Notes: generated from the sequence alone by a model not told the origin. Counted from the first letter of the stretch, positions 25,856 through 35,349 are shown. The stretch: DNA of 64,000 bases from Thalassolituus hydrocarboniclasticus (GCF_025345565.1 NZ_CP054475.1:493501-557500), one strand, 5' to 3'. Program-made: numbers and translations.

Positions 25856-26866
25856 ATGTACGTCGCGCCGCGTCCACTGCTTGCTGATGATCCTCTTTAT
25901 GCCATACGTCTTGCCTGTGCCGTGACCTTGGCATTGTTGCTGGCTATGTGGCTGAATTCACCCATGCCTATGCTGATGCCAGCGATGACATTAGGTTTGA
26001 TTGCTGGTATTCGTCAGCGCTTTTCTGCCAAAAAAGCCTTTGGCGGACCACTGGCAATGATTTTTATCATCAGCTTTTATGCTGCTCTGGTCGCCCTGAC
26101 AAGGCCGATGCCGGGGGTTCTGCTGGTTGTTATTCTGGCCAGCTGTGTTTTTGCCTATTTTATTATTCTGCGCAGCGGCAGTCCGACCGGCATGTTGTTG
26201 CTGATGGGGGCGGTTCTGATGTCGGTGATGGGCATGCATTCACTGACGATTATGTTTGTTATGCGCGATGCCTTTATCGAAGCCTGTCTTGGCGCTTTGA
26301 TTATTATTCCGCTGCTTTACTGGCTGCTGCCACCGCATAACAACACACCTTTTATTGAGGTTTATGAACCAGACCAGAGAGGAGAGCATGCCCTGCGTGC
26401 GCTTATTCGTGGTCTGGTATTAATGCTGCTGATTTTCTGGCTTTATACGGTTGTCGACAGCTCAAATATCATGCTGGCTATGGCCGGAGTCTTTGTGCTG
26501 GTTTTCCCCACCCGTGAGCGGCAATTTGCCGAAGCCTGGGAAAGAACCTTCGCCACCTTTGTGGGGGGCGGAATGGCGTTGTTAATACTGGCTGTTTTTT
26601 ATTATGCGGCCCATATCAGCATTCTTTTTCTGTTGTTATTTCTCGTCGCTCTGTTTCTCGGCAATAAGATGTTACATGGCCGCTATCCGCCCATGGTCTA
26701 TCAGTTTGCCTTATCGGTAACCATTGCACTGGTGGTCGGTGCTCTGAGCAGCAAGGCACCCTTAGGCTATACCGGGATGCGTATTTTTCTCACCCTTGCC
26801 GGTGCTTTAACAGCGGCAGTACTCACCAGTTTTCTGGAACGCCTGCTGATTACCGAAAAACATTAA
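25856..26866 (+). CDS. DUF2955/FUSC-like inner membrane efflux protein
   Basis: 336 residues with about ten membrane segments in two sets, each beginning with an amphipathic region: LYAIRLACAVTLALLLAMWL and LRALIRGLVLMLLIFWLY. This duplicated layout and the adjacent HlyD gene match DUF2955 proteins of the aromatic-acid exporter (FUSC) group. It probably exports small organic compounds with the fusion protein. The outer membrane channel is not encoded here. Confidence 0.85.
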   Translation: MYVAPRPLLADDPLYAIRLACAVTLALLLAMWLNSPMPMLMPAMTLGLIAGIRQRFSAKKAFGGPLAMIFIISFYAALVALTRPMPGVLLVVILASCVFAYFIILRSGSPTGMLLLMGAVLMSVMGMHSLTIMFVMRDAFIEACLGALIIIPLLYWLLPPHNNTPFIEVYEPDQRGEHALRALIRGLVLMLLIFWLYTVVDSSNIMLAMAGVFVLVFPTRERQFAEAWERTFATFVGGGMALLILAVFYYAAHISILFLLLFLVALFLGNKMLHGRYPPMVYQFALSVTIALVVGALSSKAPLGYTGMRIFLTLAGALTAAVLTSFLERLLITEKH

Positions 26867-26881
26867 CCGCAGGTTGCTTTA

Positions 26882-26910
26882 GGGCCTGTTTAACTGGCGT
26901 TAACAGGCCC
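26882..26910. terminator. Hairpin between convergent genes
   Basis: GGGCCTGTT and AACAGGCCC form a stem of nine or more pairs with further TAA/TTA pairing. No thymine tract follows on either strand, so it may work as a weak or Rho-assisted stop. Confidence 0.5.
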
Positions 26911-26961
26911 GGTAGGGCAGGCCTGTTTCAGCCTGCATTATGGTATGTCTGCTGCTGATGG

Positions 26962-29022
26962 TTAATTAAACGCCCACTGCATTTTCAGCCACAGGGTACG
27001 TCCTGGCTCATTGACGCGGGTGGTGCTTTCGTAGCCCGGAATTGCCGCGCCGCTGCGCGAAATATGTTCGGCGTAGGTAACGTCAAACAGATTGTCGATA
27101 CCGGCGGTCAGCAGCATATCGTCCAGCGGGCGATAACCGGCATTCAGCGAGAACACATTAAAGCCACCGCTTTGTCCAATATCCTGACCAACAATATTAC
27201 CGCTGCCTTCAGCAACGCGGTTCTGCTCTTCGACTAAGCGCCATAACGCACCGGCTGACCATAAACCGTTGTCGTAATTCAGACCGAAGCGGGCTTCGAG
27301 AGGAGGCATCTGGCCCAGTGCGCGGTGGTCGCTGTCGTTTTCGCCATGCACCCAGGCGAGGGTGGCGGTGCTGTTCCAGCCGGGGGTAAATTCCCAGCGG
27401 CTGTCGGCTTCTGCACCGTAGCTGGTGGCGTCGATATTACGTGCATTACTGGCAAAGGCACTCACATCCGGCAGGGTTTCAATCAGGATGTAATCTTTGT
27501 GCTTGGTGTAAAACGCCGAGACCGAGGCCTGTACATCACCGGCATTGTGCAGCGCGCCGATATCCAGCTGGGTGGTTTTTTCCGGGGCAATATCAAACGT
27601 GGAGGCTGTACCTTCGACACGCATACCCATCATATTGACCGTGGCTTCCGGTAATTTGGAGCGCTCCCAGTAATCGGCCGCGCGTTCGCTGTGTCCCAGG
27701 CCGGCGTATAAACGGTTGGCGCTGCTCAGCTGGTGCTCGTAGCGGATAAAGCCATTGCGCAGCGTGTTGTTGTCATCCATGCCGCTGGTGGTTTTACCCG
27801 TACGTAAATCTTCGGCTTTATCTTTATTAATGCGCACACCGGCATGCACGCTGTGGCCAGCGTTATAGCGATGATCGAGTTCGGCATAAATACCGTTGCT
27901 GGCGAAGCGCATATCATCCACACGGCTCAGGCTTTCGTAATCCGGTGTGCCACTCATGCTGCTGGCTTTACGCAGCGAGTGTTCGTTGCGCTGGGTATCA
28001 ACGCCGATTTCCAGTTCGGTCGTGTTGCTTAATGCCAGCGTACTGCTGAGGCTGGCGCCTTTGGTTAAACGGTCCGGGTTGGAAACCATTTTCATACCGC
28101 TGTTAGCGCGCAATGAATAATTATCCATCACGTGGTCAACGTAATTGCGGTAAATACGGGCTTTTACGTTATTAAACAGCGGCGAGATATTTTCCTGTTC
28201 GTAACTCAGGCCTAAGTTGGAGCGATCGAATTTTGCGCCGTCCATGCTGCGGTCGCCGTAGCGTGCTTCACCATCGCTTCTGGCGCCGCTCAGTTCGATG
28301 CGGGTATCGTTATCCGGCGTCCAGCCCAGTGCGGCGTTGGTACTCCAGCGGGTGTAGGCTGAGTGTACTTCGTTGCCGTCACCGTCTTCATAGTTATTGG
28401 CGTCGGAGCGGGTGCCGCTTAAATCGACATAGCCTTTCTGACCACCGGCCAGCAGATGGGCAACCTGATCGTTACGGTCGGCGCTGCCTGCCAGCAGGCT
28501 GACTTCGCCCTGTACCGGCGTGGTGGAAAAATCCGGTGCCACACGTTCAAACATCACCACACCGGCACTGTTGCCGGGGCCGTATTTAACCGTTTGCGGG
28601 CCTTTTAATACGGTTACTTCGTCATAGGCTTCGGGGAAAACATAAGCGGTGGGCGGGTCCATGCGCATACCACAGCCGCCGAGAATCATTTCACCATCCA
28701 GTAAAATCCCCAGACGTGATGCTGCCATGCCACGGAATACCGGATCACCGTCGGTACCGCCTTTGCGGATCACTGAGAAGCCGGGAATATTCTTTAATAA
28801 ATCGGCACCGTCGTGGGCAGGAATGGGCTGGCGCGGCGCTTTCGGGTCGGTGGTTACAGTCAGTACACCGCTCATTGGCGGAGCGGTAACCACCATCGGC
28901 TCCAGTTGGGTTGCACTGTTAGTCGCAGTGTCTGCAGCAGTGTCAGTGTCTGCCGCCAGGGCATTTTGCACGCTCAGGGAAGTAATCAGAAACGCTAACA
29001 GCGATGGTCGGAAGGCCGGCAT
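26962..29022 (-). CDS. oprC: TonB-dependent copper receptor (OprC/NosA family)
   Basis: 686 residues from ATG 29022, which has GGAG upstream. A signal peptide (LLAFLITSLSVQNALA) is followed by a TonB-box region and a plug domain with IPGFSVIRKGGTDGDPVFRGM. The segment MILGGCGMRMDPPTAYVFPEAYDEV is diagnostic of OprC, where Cys and Met residues bind copper. The barrel ends with GRTLWLKMQWAFN and a terminal aromatic or amide pattern. It imports copper across the outer membrane. It is divergent from an orphan FecR-like gene. Confidence 0.92.
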   Translation of the reverse strand: MPAFRPSLLAFLITSLSVQNALAADTDTAADTATNSATQLEPMVVTAPPMSGVLTVTTDPKAPRQPIPAHDGADLLKNIPGFSVIRKGGTDGDPVFRGMAASRLGILLDGEMILGGCGMRMDPPTAYVFPEAYDEVTVLKGPQTVKYGPGNSAGVVMFERVAPDFSTTPVQGEVSLLAGSADRNDQVAHLLAGGQKGYVDLSGTRSDANNYEDGDGNEVHSAYTRWSTNAALGWTPDNDTRIELSGARSDGEARYGDRSMDGAKFDRSNLGLSYEQENISPLFNNVKARIYRNYVDHVMDNYSLRANSGMKMVSNPDRLTKGASLSSTLALSNTTELEIGVDTQRNEHSLRKASSMSGTPDYESLSRVDDMRFASNGIYAELDHRYNAGHSVHAGVRINKDKAEDLRTGKTTSGMDDNNTLRNGFIRYEHQLSSANRLYAGLGHSERAADYWERSKLPEATVNMMGMRVEGTASTFDIAPEKTTQLDIGALHNAGDVQASVSAFYTKHKDYILIETLPDVSAFASNARNIDATSYGAEADSRWEFTPGWNSTATLAWVHGENDSDHRALGQMPPLEARFGLNYDNGLWSAGALWRLVEEQNRVAEGSGNIVGQDIGQSGGFNVFSLNAGYRPLDDMLLTAGIDNLFDVTYAEHISRSGAAIPGYESTTRVNEPGRTLWLKMQWAFN

Positions 29023-29248
29023 AAATACTCCGCAATAAAAAGATAAATACATTAATGGCGCGCAGAGTAACCGCTGGGGCGCCTGTGCGGGATGCGACAG
29101 GGTGTCGCAGGGCTGATATGCGTCAGTTCATCGCTGGCTGACTTGCGTTAGCGAAAAGTCTCATGCCTGAGAATGGCTTGCGGTGTTAGGGTAATTGTTC
29201 TGTCACAGTGGCAGCCCATAACAACAAAATCACCCGATCCGGAACGAT

Positions 29249-29761
29249 ATGAGGCCTTTTATGGCAGGACGATACGAGTCTTCCGCAGAGCATCAGGCAA
29301 CACCGGGAAACCCGCGTATGCTGCTGGCCGCGTTACTGCTGCTGGTGGGTGTGCCATTGCTGGTGTATCTGTTTCTGGCCCCCGCTCAGAACGAACAGGC
29401 GGCGGATGTGGAAACCTACAGCACGGTGAGCGCAGAACAGCGTGCGCTGCGGCTGGATGACGGTTCAGAATTACGCCTGCAGGAAAACAGCAGTGTGGCC
29501 GTGCGTTACAGCGCCGAGCAACGCCGCGTGCAGCTGCTGCGTGGTGAAGTGCTGTTTATTATTGCGCCGGACAATGTCCGGCCATTCTGGGCCCAGGCCG
29601 GAACCCTGAGGCTGCGCGCCGATGCCAGCGCTTTTACCCTGCAGATGGGTAATGGCGTTGTGGCCCTCGAAGTACTGGAAGGCAGTGTGCGCGCACAGTC
29701 TGGCGGTGGTGTGCAGACCCTGAATGCCGGTGAGCGGGTAGAACTGGCACTCAGTCGCTGA
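29249..29761 (+). CDS. Orphan FecR-domain membrane protein
   Basis: 170 residues. A short cytoplasmic N-terminus is followed by a membrane helix (MLLAALLLLVGVPLLVYLFL, about 25-44) and a periplasmic FecR domain: LRLDDGSELRLQENSSVAVRYS, VQLLRGEVLFII, FTLQMGNGVVALEVLEGSVRAQ. Normal FecR proteins have an N-terminal anti-sigma region and sit beside an ECF sigma gene; both are missing. ATG 29261 is an alternative start. The position, divergent from the copper receptor, is suggestive, but a signalling role is unproven. Confidence 0.78.
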   Translation: MRPFMAGRYESSAEHQATPGNPRMLLAALLLLVGVPLLVYLFLAPAQNEQAADVETYSTVSAEQRALRLDDGSELRLQENSSVAVRYSAEQRRVQLLRGEVLFIIAPDNVRPFWAQAGTLRLRADASAFTLQMGNGVVALEVLEGSVRAQSGGGVQTLNAGERVELALSR

Positions 29762-29969
29762 ATTATTTTCCATTGTAATGTCCCCCTTTGACGCCTTGCG
29801 GCGTCTTCTTCCCTTTCATCAGAGCCTGGAGCAGCGCATGGCTGCTCAGCCGGTCTGTTACGCAGCGGCCCGTGTTGTCCTGCCGCAGTGAAGTTTTGAT
29901 GTGGTACAAAAGTACCGCAATCGAATTGCGATGGGCCAAATAATAATCATAAATACGAAGGTAACTCTT

Positions 29970-31694
29970 ATGAACAGATCCATGCTGACGGCCGGCATGA
30001 TGCTGGCCGCACTCTGTGCCGCGCCTGCTCAGGTATCGGCTTCACAGGAAGGCAGCTTCAGTACGCTCACCTACAACGTCGCCGGTTTACTGGAATTGTT
30101 TTCCAGTGCGGTATCGCCGCGCCAGAGCGCCACGGAAGAGATCAGTTGTTATATCAACGAATTTGATGTGGTGAACGTGCAGGAAGATTTTAACTATCAC
30201 GCCGCACTCTATGACACCTGCAACACCCATCCATACCGCTCCGCCACCACCGGCGGCATGGGGATTGGCAGTGGCCTGAATACCCTCAGCCGCTTCCCGT
30301 ACAGCGACTGGGAACGGGTCAGCTGGAAAGACTGTAATGGCGTTGATTGTTTAACCCCTAAGGGCTTCACCCTGGCCCGTACCCGTCTGGCAGAAGGCGT
30401 GTATGTGGATATCTATAACCTGCATACCCAGGCTCAGGTGGGCGATGCCGATCTGGCTGCCCGCCGTGGCAATATCCGCCAGTTAATCAGCTATATCGAT
30501 GCCAATTCTGCCGGTAATGCGGTGATCGTGATGGGCGATACCAACACCCGTTATACCCGCAGTGGCGATAATATCTGGGAATTGCTGAACCGTGGTTTCA
30601 GCGATGCCTGGCTCAAGCTGTCGCGTAACGGCGACGTGCCGGTAAGCGGCGCTGATGCCCTGACCTGTGATCCGCAGACTTCGGCCCCGGATTGCGAAAT
30701 TGTCGATAAAGTACTGTTCCGCGATAACGGTTTTGTCGGGCTGGATGCGGTCTATCACCTGCTGCGTCAGGACGACAACACCAGCGATGGGCTGCGTTTA
30801 TCTGACCACCCACCGCTGCAGACTGACTTTGTTTATTCCACCCCGGCCGACCGCCGGCTGAGCGATCCTTTTGGTGGCCCGCACGGTACGCATTTTAACG
30901 ATGTGGCGGTATTACCGCAGAATCCGGCCGTAAGTGGCGTAAATATCCGCGCCGGTTCCCGCGTTGACCGTATCGACCTGACCCTGAGCAATGGCTTCGT
31001 GCTATCGCACGGCGGTAATGGCGGTACGGATCATGTGCTGAACCTCAACAGTGGTGAATACCTGATTTCACTGCAGCTGTGCAGCGGCCAGAAAGACGGC
31101 AGAACCCGTATCTTCTACAGCCGCTTTACCACCAGTCAGAACCGCAGCGTCGCGGCGGGCTCAACCACCGGCAGCTGTCAGACCTTTAATGCTCCGGCTG
31201 GCTGGCAGATTGTTGGCCTGCATGGCCGCGCCGGTGAAGAGCTGGATAAAGCCGGTGTGGTTTACGCACCGTTCCAGGCGGGCAATATTCCGCCAGCGGT
31301 GGACTACGTGCAGTTTATTAATAACGCCTCCGGCCTGTGTCTGGATATCAGCAATGCCAACATGAGCAACGGCACCAACGTAGGCCAGTGGACCTGCAAT
31401 AACGGCAACTGGCAGAAATGGCATTACGACGCCAGCAGCGGACTAATCCGCAGCCAGCAGGACAACCGCTTTTGTCTGGACAATGGCGGCAACTTTGCCA
31501 ACGGCGCCAACCTGATGATCTGGCAGTGCAATGGCAATGCAAATCAGCGTTTCAGCCTGAATGCCGATGGCTCAGTAGCTATGCGTACATTCCCGGAACA
31601 GGTGGTGGATGGTTACGGCAGCAATGCCGGAGATAACGCCGGAACCTGGTATAACTGGGGTGGGAATAACCAGCGCTGGACGCTGGTGCCTTAA
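29970..31694 (+). CDS. Secreted EEP-fold phosphodiesterase with jacalin-like and ricin-B lectin domains
   Basis: 574 residues. Signal peptide MLTAGMMLAALCAAPAQVSA. Residues about 28-295 are an endonuclease/exonuclease/phosphatase fold of the neutral sphingomyelinase type: STLTYNVAGLLELF, NVQEDF, VDIYNLHTQAQ, VIVMGDTNTRY, and a terminal SDHPPL that holds the catalytic His. Residues about 298-440 resemble a jacalin-like beta-prism (DPFGGPHGTHFND, GSRVDRIDLTLSNG). Residues about 443-574 are a ricin-type trefoil with repeated Q-x-W motifs (GQWTC, IWQC). A secreted lipase or DNase with sugar-binding anchors is likely. AAGGTA precedes the start. Confidence 0.87.
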   Translation: MNRSMLTAGMMLAALCAAPAQVSASQEGSFSTLTYNVAGLLELFSSAVSPRQSATEEISCYINEFDVVNVQEDFNYHAALYDTCNTHPYRSATTGGMGIGSGLNTLSRFPYSDWERVSWKDCNGVDCLTPKGFTLARTRLAEGVYVDIYNLHTQAQVGDADLAARRGNIRQLISYIDANSAGNAVIVMGDTNTRYTRSGDNIWELLNRGFSDAWLKLSRNGDVPVSGADALTCDPQTSAPDCEIVDKVLFRDNGFVGLDAVYHLLRQDDNTSDGLRLSDHPPLQTDFVYSTPADRRLSDPFGGPHGTHFNDVAVLPQNPAVSGVNIRAGSRVDRIDLTLSNGFVLSHGGNGGTDHVLNLNSGEYLISLQLCSGQKDGRTRIFYSRFTTSQNRSVAAGSTTGSCQTFNAPAGWQIVGLHGRAGEELDKAGVVYAPFQAGNIPPAVDYVQFINNASGLCLDISNANMSNGTNVGQWTCNNGNWQKWHYDASSGLIRSQQDNRFCLDNGGNFANGANLMIWQCNGNANQRFSLNADGSVAMRTFPEQVVDGYGSNAGDNAGTWYNWGGNNQRWTLVP

Positions 31695-31768
31695 GGGCCG
31701 GGCTTTAGCGGCTACTTAACCCCTGCTAAGGCTTTTGAAGTGCAATCAGCGTTTAATCATGATTTAAA

Positions 31769-31803
31769 TAAAAAAATCCCGGAGTATTCCGGGATTTTTT
31801 TTA
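31769..31803. terminator. Bidirectional terminator
   Basis: AAAAAATCCCGGA and TCCGGGATTTTTT pair tightly with A and T tails on both sides. It serves the EEP gene and the convergent replication gene, overlapping the latter's stop region. Confidence 0.92.
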
Positions 31804-32469
31804 ACTTAACTGCTTCTTCAGTTCCTGCAACCGCTGTTGCTGCTCTTTACGCGGCAGCGGTGTCTCGCTGTGTTCGGGCAGCGCTTTGGCCACTTCCATC
31901 TCGATACTTTCGCCATTCTGCAGGCGCCTCAGCAATATTTCATAATTGCGTTTAAATACCGGGAAGGTTTTCTCTTCGACATTATTAGCCAGAAAAAACC
32001 AGTCGCTGGCACGGCCGGCGAAGTACACCGCCGGGTGGCTCCAGTTAAATTCTTTTTTCGGCGACGGTGCGCGGCAGGCTTCCATGAAAGCGGCGTGAAC
32101 GGAAGGCAACCCCAGGCTGTCGGCTACGTCGCAGCGGGCCAGTACTTCGTGCACACTGGGCAGGAAACTGCTTTCTTTTACCGCTCTTTCGGCGGCACGC
32201 ATCATCACGTCACCACTGTATTCACCCAGCAGCCGTGCCCATAACCGCTTCGCCATAATCATGGTGTCGAGGTCGGGAAAGGCCTTTAAAAACTGGTTGT
32301 GATAATTAAAGCGGAACAGCTCAAAAATCTGGTTAATGGCTTCTTTCTGCTCAATGCTCGGCTCGTGCGCCAGGGTTTCACCAGCTGGTGTCTTTGAGTC
32401 GCTGGACGCTTGCTTCAGCTGTTGCGTAACCCGGTTGAGCAGTTGTGTGCTGGCCGGTGTGCGTGCCAT
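31801..32469 (-). CDS. Lambda P-like replication (helicase-loading) protein
   Basis: 222 residues. The central part resembles the phage lambda replication protein P family: IFELFRFNYHNQFLKAFPDLDTMIMAKRLWARLLGEYSGD and AVKESSFLPSVHEVLARC. Lambda P brings DnaB helicase to DNA. Both ends are polar and probably flexible. A strong AGGAG site lies before ATG 32469, so the start is well supported although it lies 92 bases inside the upstream gene. The neighbour has DnaT-like domains, pointing to a chromosomal restart or helicase-loading pair like DnaT-DnaC. Confidence 0.75.
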   Translation of the reverse strand: MARTPASTQLLNRVTQQLKQASSDSKTPAGETLAHEPSIEQKEAINQIFELFRFNYHNQFLKAFPDLDTMIMAKRLWARLLGEYSGDVMMRAAERAVKESSFLPSVHEVLARCDVADSLGLPSVHAAFMEACRAPSPKKEFNWSHPAVYFAGRASDWFFLANNVEEKTFPVFKRNYEILLRRLQNGESIEMEVAKALPEHSETPLPRKEQQQRLQELKKQLS

Positions 32470-33577
32470 AAGATTCTCCTGACGAAGTCTGGGCTAAACG
32501 CTTGCCCCATTGCTGTTTAACGTATTGCAGAAAACGGCTGTTCCAGCTGTTGTGTACCTGATTGGAGTCGCGCCAGTAAAGCACAAATTCCGCTACCAGA
32601 CCCTGAGCAAACTGACGGTCGATATGACCCATGGCGAGAATGTCGTAGCAGTCCTCCGCCGGTTGCCAGTTATCGGGAATACGGGTCGGCAGGGAGGAAT
32701 GCTCCACCGAGGCACTGTAGCGCGCCCATTGCTGGCGCACCTGCTGAATAAACTTGCTGTTCCAGGTTTTGAACGCGTCGCCACGTTCGGCCCAGTAGAG
32801 TACAAACTCGGCCACGGCATCGGCAATAAACTGTGGGTCGATACCGGCACGCTGCAGAATCTGGCAGGCATCCTGGCTCGGCTGCCAGTCGAGACTGATG
32901 GGGGCTGCTTCATCATGGCTGGGTTTAAAGGCACTGCGTTCCTGAACGCCCGTGGCGGCTGCGGTTCCCTGAAAACCACGCTCAAGGGTGCGCTGTTGCT
33001 TCTGTGCATCGTTCTGAGTGAATACCCACTGACTCTTCACATGGCGGAAAAAGCGGGTGTTCCAGTCATTACGGTTCGCGCCCTGTTCCTGCCCCTGCAG
33101 AATAAAGGTATCCAGCTGCGCCCAGGCAAAGCTGCGCGGAATGCCGTGTTGTTCGAGGCGGGCGAGGGTGTCTTCCTGTGGCTGCCAGCGCGATTCCAGC
33201 GGCTGCTTAAAGTGGCCGGGCTGGGTCGGGGGAATTGTCTGTTGTGGCTGCGCTTCACTGCCGGGTTGCGCACGCCCCTGCGTCTGCGCGGCGCTGAAGG
33301 CGTAAATAAGACCTTCGGCATCGGGAAACATCGGCCCCTGCAGGCTGAGCAGGCCTTTATCGAGCAGGTTGCGCAGCACGCGGCGGATGCTGACGTCATC
33401 CCAGAACGGCAGCTGGTTGCGCAGTGCCTGATTATGCAGCCGCGCCCATTGCTGACCCTGGATGCTGGCGGCATCGTTCAGCACGGTCAGCAGCACGGCT
33501 TCTTCCAGGCCAATGGTCGCCGCCAGCGTTGCCGAGAGGGCAATGGTTTTGTCGGTAAACAGCGGGTGACTGGGCAT
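32378..33577 (-). CDS. DnaT-like protein with three tandem ssDNA-binding domains
   Basis: 399 residues. The N-terminal 95 residues form a winged-helix-like region (TIGLEEAVLLTVLNDAAS, IRRVLRNLLDKGLLSLQ). Three copies of a DnaT-type domain follow at about 131-184, 231-284 and 304-357. Each starts W-Q-P-x-x-D and ends with W-N-x-x-F-x-x-x-V-x-x-Q-W. Low-complexity linkers separate them. E. coli DnaT carries one such domain and works in PriA-dependent restart. The start at 33577 is preceded by GGAA; the frame is open to 33718. Overlaps the lambda-P-like gene by 92 bases. Confidence 0.83.
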   Translation of the reverse strand: MPSHPLFTDKTIALSATLAATIGLEEAVLLTVLNDAASIQGQQWARLHNQALRNQLPFWDDVSIRRVLRNLLDKGLLSLQGPMFPDAEGLIYAFSAAQTQGRAQPGSEAQPQQTIPPTQPGHFKQPLESRWQPQEDTLARLEQHGIPRSFAWAQLDTFILQGQEQGANRNDWNTRFFRHVKSQWVFTQNDAQKQQRTLERGFQGTAAATGVQERSAFKPSHDEAAPISLDWQPSQDACQILQRAGIDPQFIADAVAEFVLYWAERGDAFKTWNSKFIQQVRQQWARYSASVEHSSLPTRIPDNWQPAEDCYDILAMGHIDRQFAQGLVAEFVLYWRDSNQVHNSWNSRFLQYVKQQWGKRLAQTSSGESYGTHTGQHTTAQPGYATAEASVQRLKDTSW

Positions 33578-33821
33578 GGTTATTTCCGTAGCCGGTTTGC
33601 AGCCAGAGGCAGCGGGTGTTTTTGCCGGACAGGCCTGACATAATGGCCGCCCGGCAGATTCTGCCGGCATTGTACTCCGGCGGCCCTGCACTAAATACCC
33701 GGCATTCCGTATCAGCAACGATTCCCGCCTTATGGCGGCTCTGCGTTATTGATACCGGCATCACTGGTTGTGGCAGGGCCAAAGCGCTATTGTACCTATT
33801 TTCGAGGTTGTTCCCACGTCC

Positions 33822-34937
33822 ATGACACGTCCAACGCGCGCATTAATCAACTGGTCTCACTTCCGCCACAATTACCAACTGGCCAAATCCGGCGTCAGCG
33901 GTAAGGCCTATGCGGTAATTAAAGCCAATGGCTACGGCCACGGGCTGGTCAACTGCGCCCGCGCCCTGAGCAGCGCCGACGGCTTTGCCGTGGCCTGTGT
34001 TGACGAGGCTCTGGCCCTGCGCGAAGCCGGTATCCGCCGTCCGCTGGTGGTGCTGCAGGGCGCTTACGACGCGCATGAATGGACACTGGCCGCCGAACAC
34101 AAAATTCAGCTGGTGGTGCATCACCGCAAACAGCTGCAGGACCGGGCCAGCGCCACGCTGAGCCAGCCGGTAGGCGTGTGGCTGAAGATCAACAGTGGCA
34201 TGAACCGCTTAGGGTTCCGCGTCAGCGAGGCCGACGACATCCTCGCTCTGATCAGTGCCGACGAACAACTGGAACTGCGCTATGTGATCTCGCACTTTTC
34301 CAGTGCCGATGAATGGCAGTCTCCGGTACTTGCCGCACAGCTTGATACTCTCTACAGCCGCGACTGGCCGGTGCCGCTGAGCATCAGCAACAGTGCCGGC
34401 CTGCTGACCGAAAAACGCATCAACAATGAACTGGTCGCCGAAGGTTTAAGCCGCCCCGGCATCATGCTCTATGGCAGCTCGCCGCTGAATTATAAAAGTA
34501 CTGCCGAGCTGGGCCTGAAAGCGGTAATGAGCCTCGAATCACAATTAATCAGCACCCATGACGTACCCGCCGGTGAAACCGTAGGCTACGGCGGTGACTG
34601 GACGGCTGAACGCGATACCCGCGTTGGCGTTGTTGCCATTGGTTATGGGGACGGATATCCGCGCCATGCGCCGGCCGGTACGCCGGTGCTGGTGGACGGT
34701 GTTGAATGCCCGCTGATTGGCCGGGTGTCGATGGATATGATCACCGTCGATCTTACCGACCATCCACACGCACAGATCGGCTCGCCGGTTGAACTCTGGG
34801 GCGAGCATCTCAGCGTCGACCGTATCGCAGAACTGTGCGGCACCATCAGTTATGAGTTGTTCTGCCAGCTGACGCCGCGGGTAAAACGCGTGGCGCGCGA
34901 ACTGCCGAGCGATGGCGCAACGGTACTTAATCCCTGA
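33822..34937 (+). CDS. alr: Alanine racemase
   Basis: 371 residues. PLP enzyme making D-alanine for peptidoglycan. The N-terminal barrel begins MTRPTRALINWSHFRHN, with the PLP lysine Lys34 in VIKANGYGHG. The C-terminal domain has VGVVAIGYGDGYPRHAP and CPLIGRVSMDMITVDLT, which carries the second catalytic tyrosine region and the MD motif. The ribosome site is weak. It is divergent from the DnaT-like gene and is followed after 28 bases by a YjbR-type gene. Confidence 0.96.
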   Translation: MTRPTRALINWSHFRHNYQLAKSGVSGKAYAVIKANGYGHGLVNCARALSSADGFAVACVDEALALREAGIRRPLVVLQGAYDAHEWTLAAEHKIQLVVHHRKQLQDRASATLSQPVGVWLKINSGMNRLGFRVSEADDILALISADEQLELRYVISHFSSADEWQSPVLAAQLDTLYSRDWPVPLSISNSAGLLTEKRINNELVAEGLSRPGIMLYGSSPLNYKSTAELGLKAVMSLESQLISTHDVPAGETVGYGGDWTAERDTRVGVVAIGYGDGYPRHAPAGTPVLVDGVECPLIGRVSMDMITVDLTDHPHAQIGSPVELWGEHLSVDRIAELCGTISYELFCQLTPRVKRVARELPSDGATVLNP

Positions 34938-34965
34938 TTTGCCAAACGTAAATATGAGAGCGTAA

Positions 34966-35349
34966 ATGGACTTCCAGACCCTGCGTACTTACCTGCTGAG
35001 CAAGCCCGAAGCGCTGGAGGATTTTCCCTTCGGCCCGGATGCTTATGTGTATAAAGTGCAGGGCAAAATGTTTGCCCTGCTGTACGAAAAAGACGGCAAA
35101 GCGCGGATTAACCTGAAGTGTGATCCGCAGCAGGCGGTGGAATTACGTGATGTATTCAGCGCTGTAATGGCCGGCTACCACATGAATAAAACCCACTGGA
35201 ATACTGTACTGCTGGACGGCGATGTACCCGACGGCGAACTGGAACGTATGGTCGATCATTCTTACCGGCTGATTTTTCAGAAATTAACCAGAGCGCAGAA
35301 GCGCTACCTCAGCACCCGTTACAGCGATAAAGAATTATGTGCGGAATAA
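34966..35349 (+). CDS. MmcQ/YjbR family protein
   Basis: 127 residues with the CyaY-like double-wing fold of YjbR: FPFGPDAYVYKVQGKMFALL, then INLKCDPQQAVELRD, HMNKTHWNTVLLDGDVPDGELERMVDHSY. Family members bind DNA weakly or are uncharacterised. It follows alr closely on the same strand, probably as one transcript, but a functional link is not known. Confidence 0.87.
   Translation: MDFQTLRTYLLSKPEALEDFPFGPDAYVYKVQGKMFALLYEKDGKARINLKCDPQQAVELRDVFSAVMAGYHMNKTHWNTVLLDGDVPDGELERMVDHSYRLIFQKLTRAQKRYLSTRYSDKELCAE

Noticed and set aside
32510-33643. 377-codon plus-strand frame
   Set aside because: Exactly opposite the triple DnaT-domain gene, which has clear domain repeats and a normal start; this frame shows no recognisable domain.
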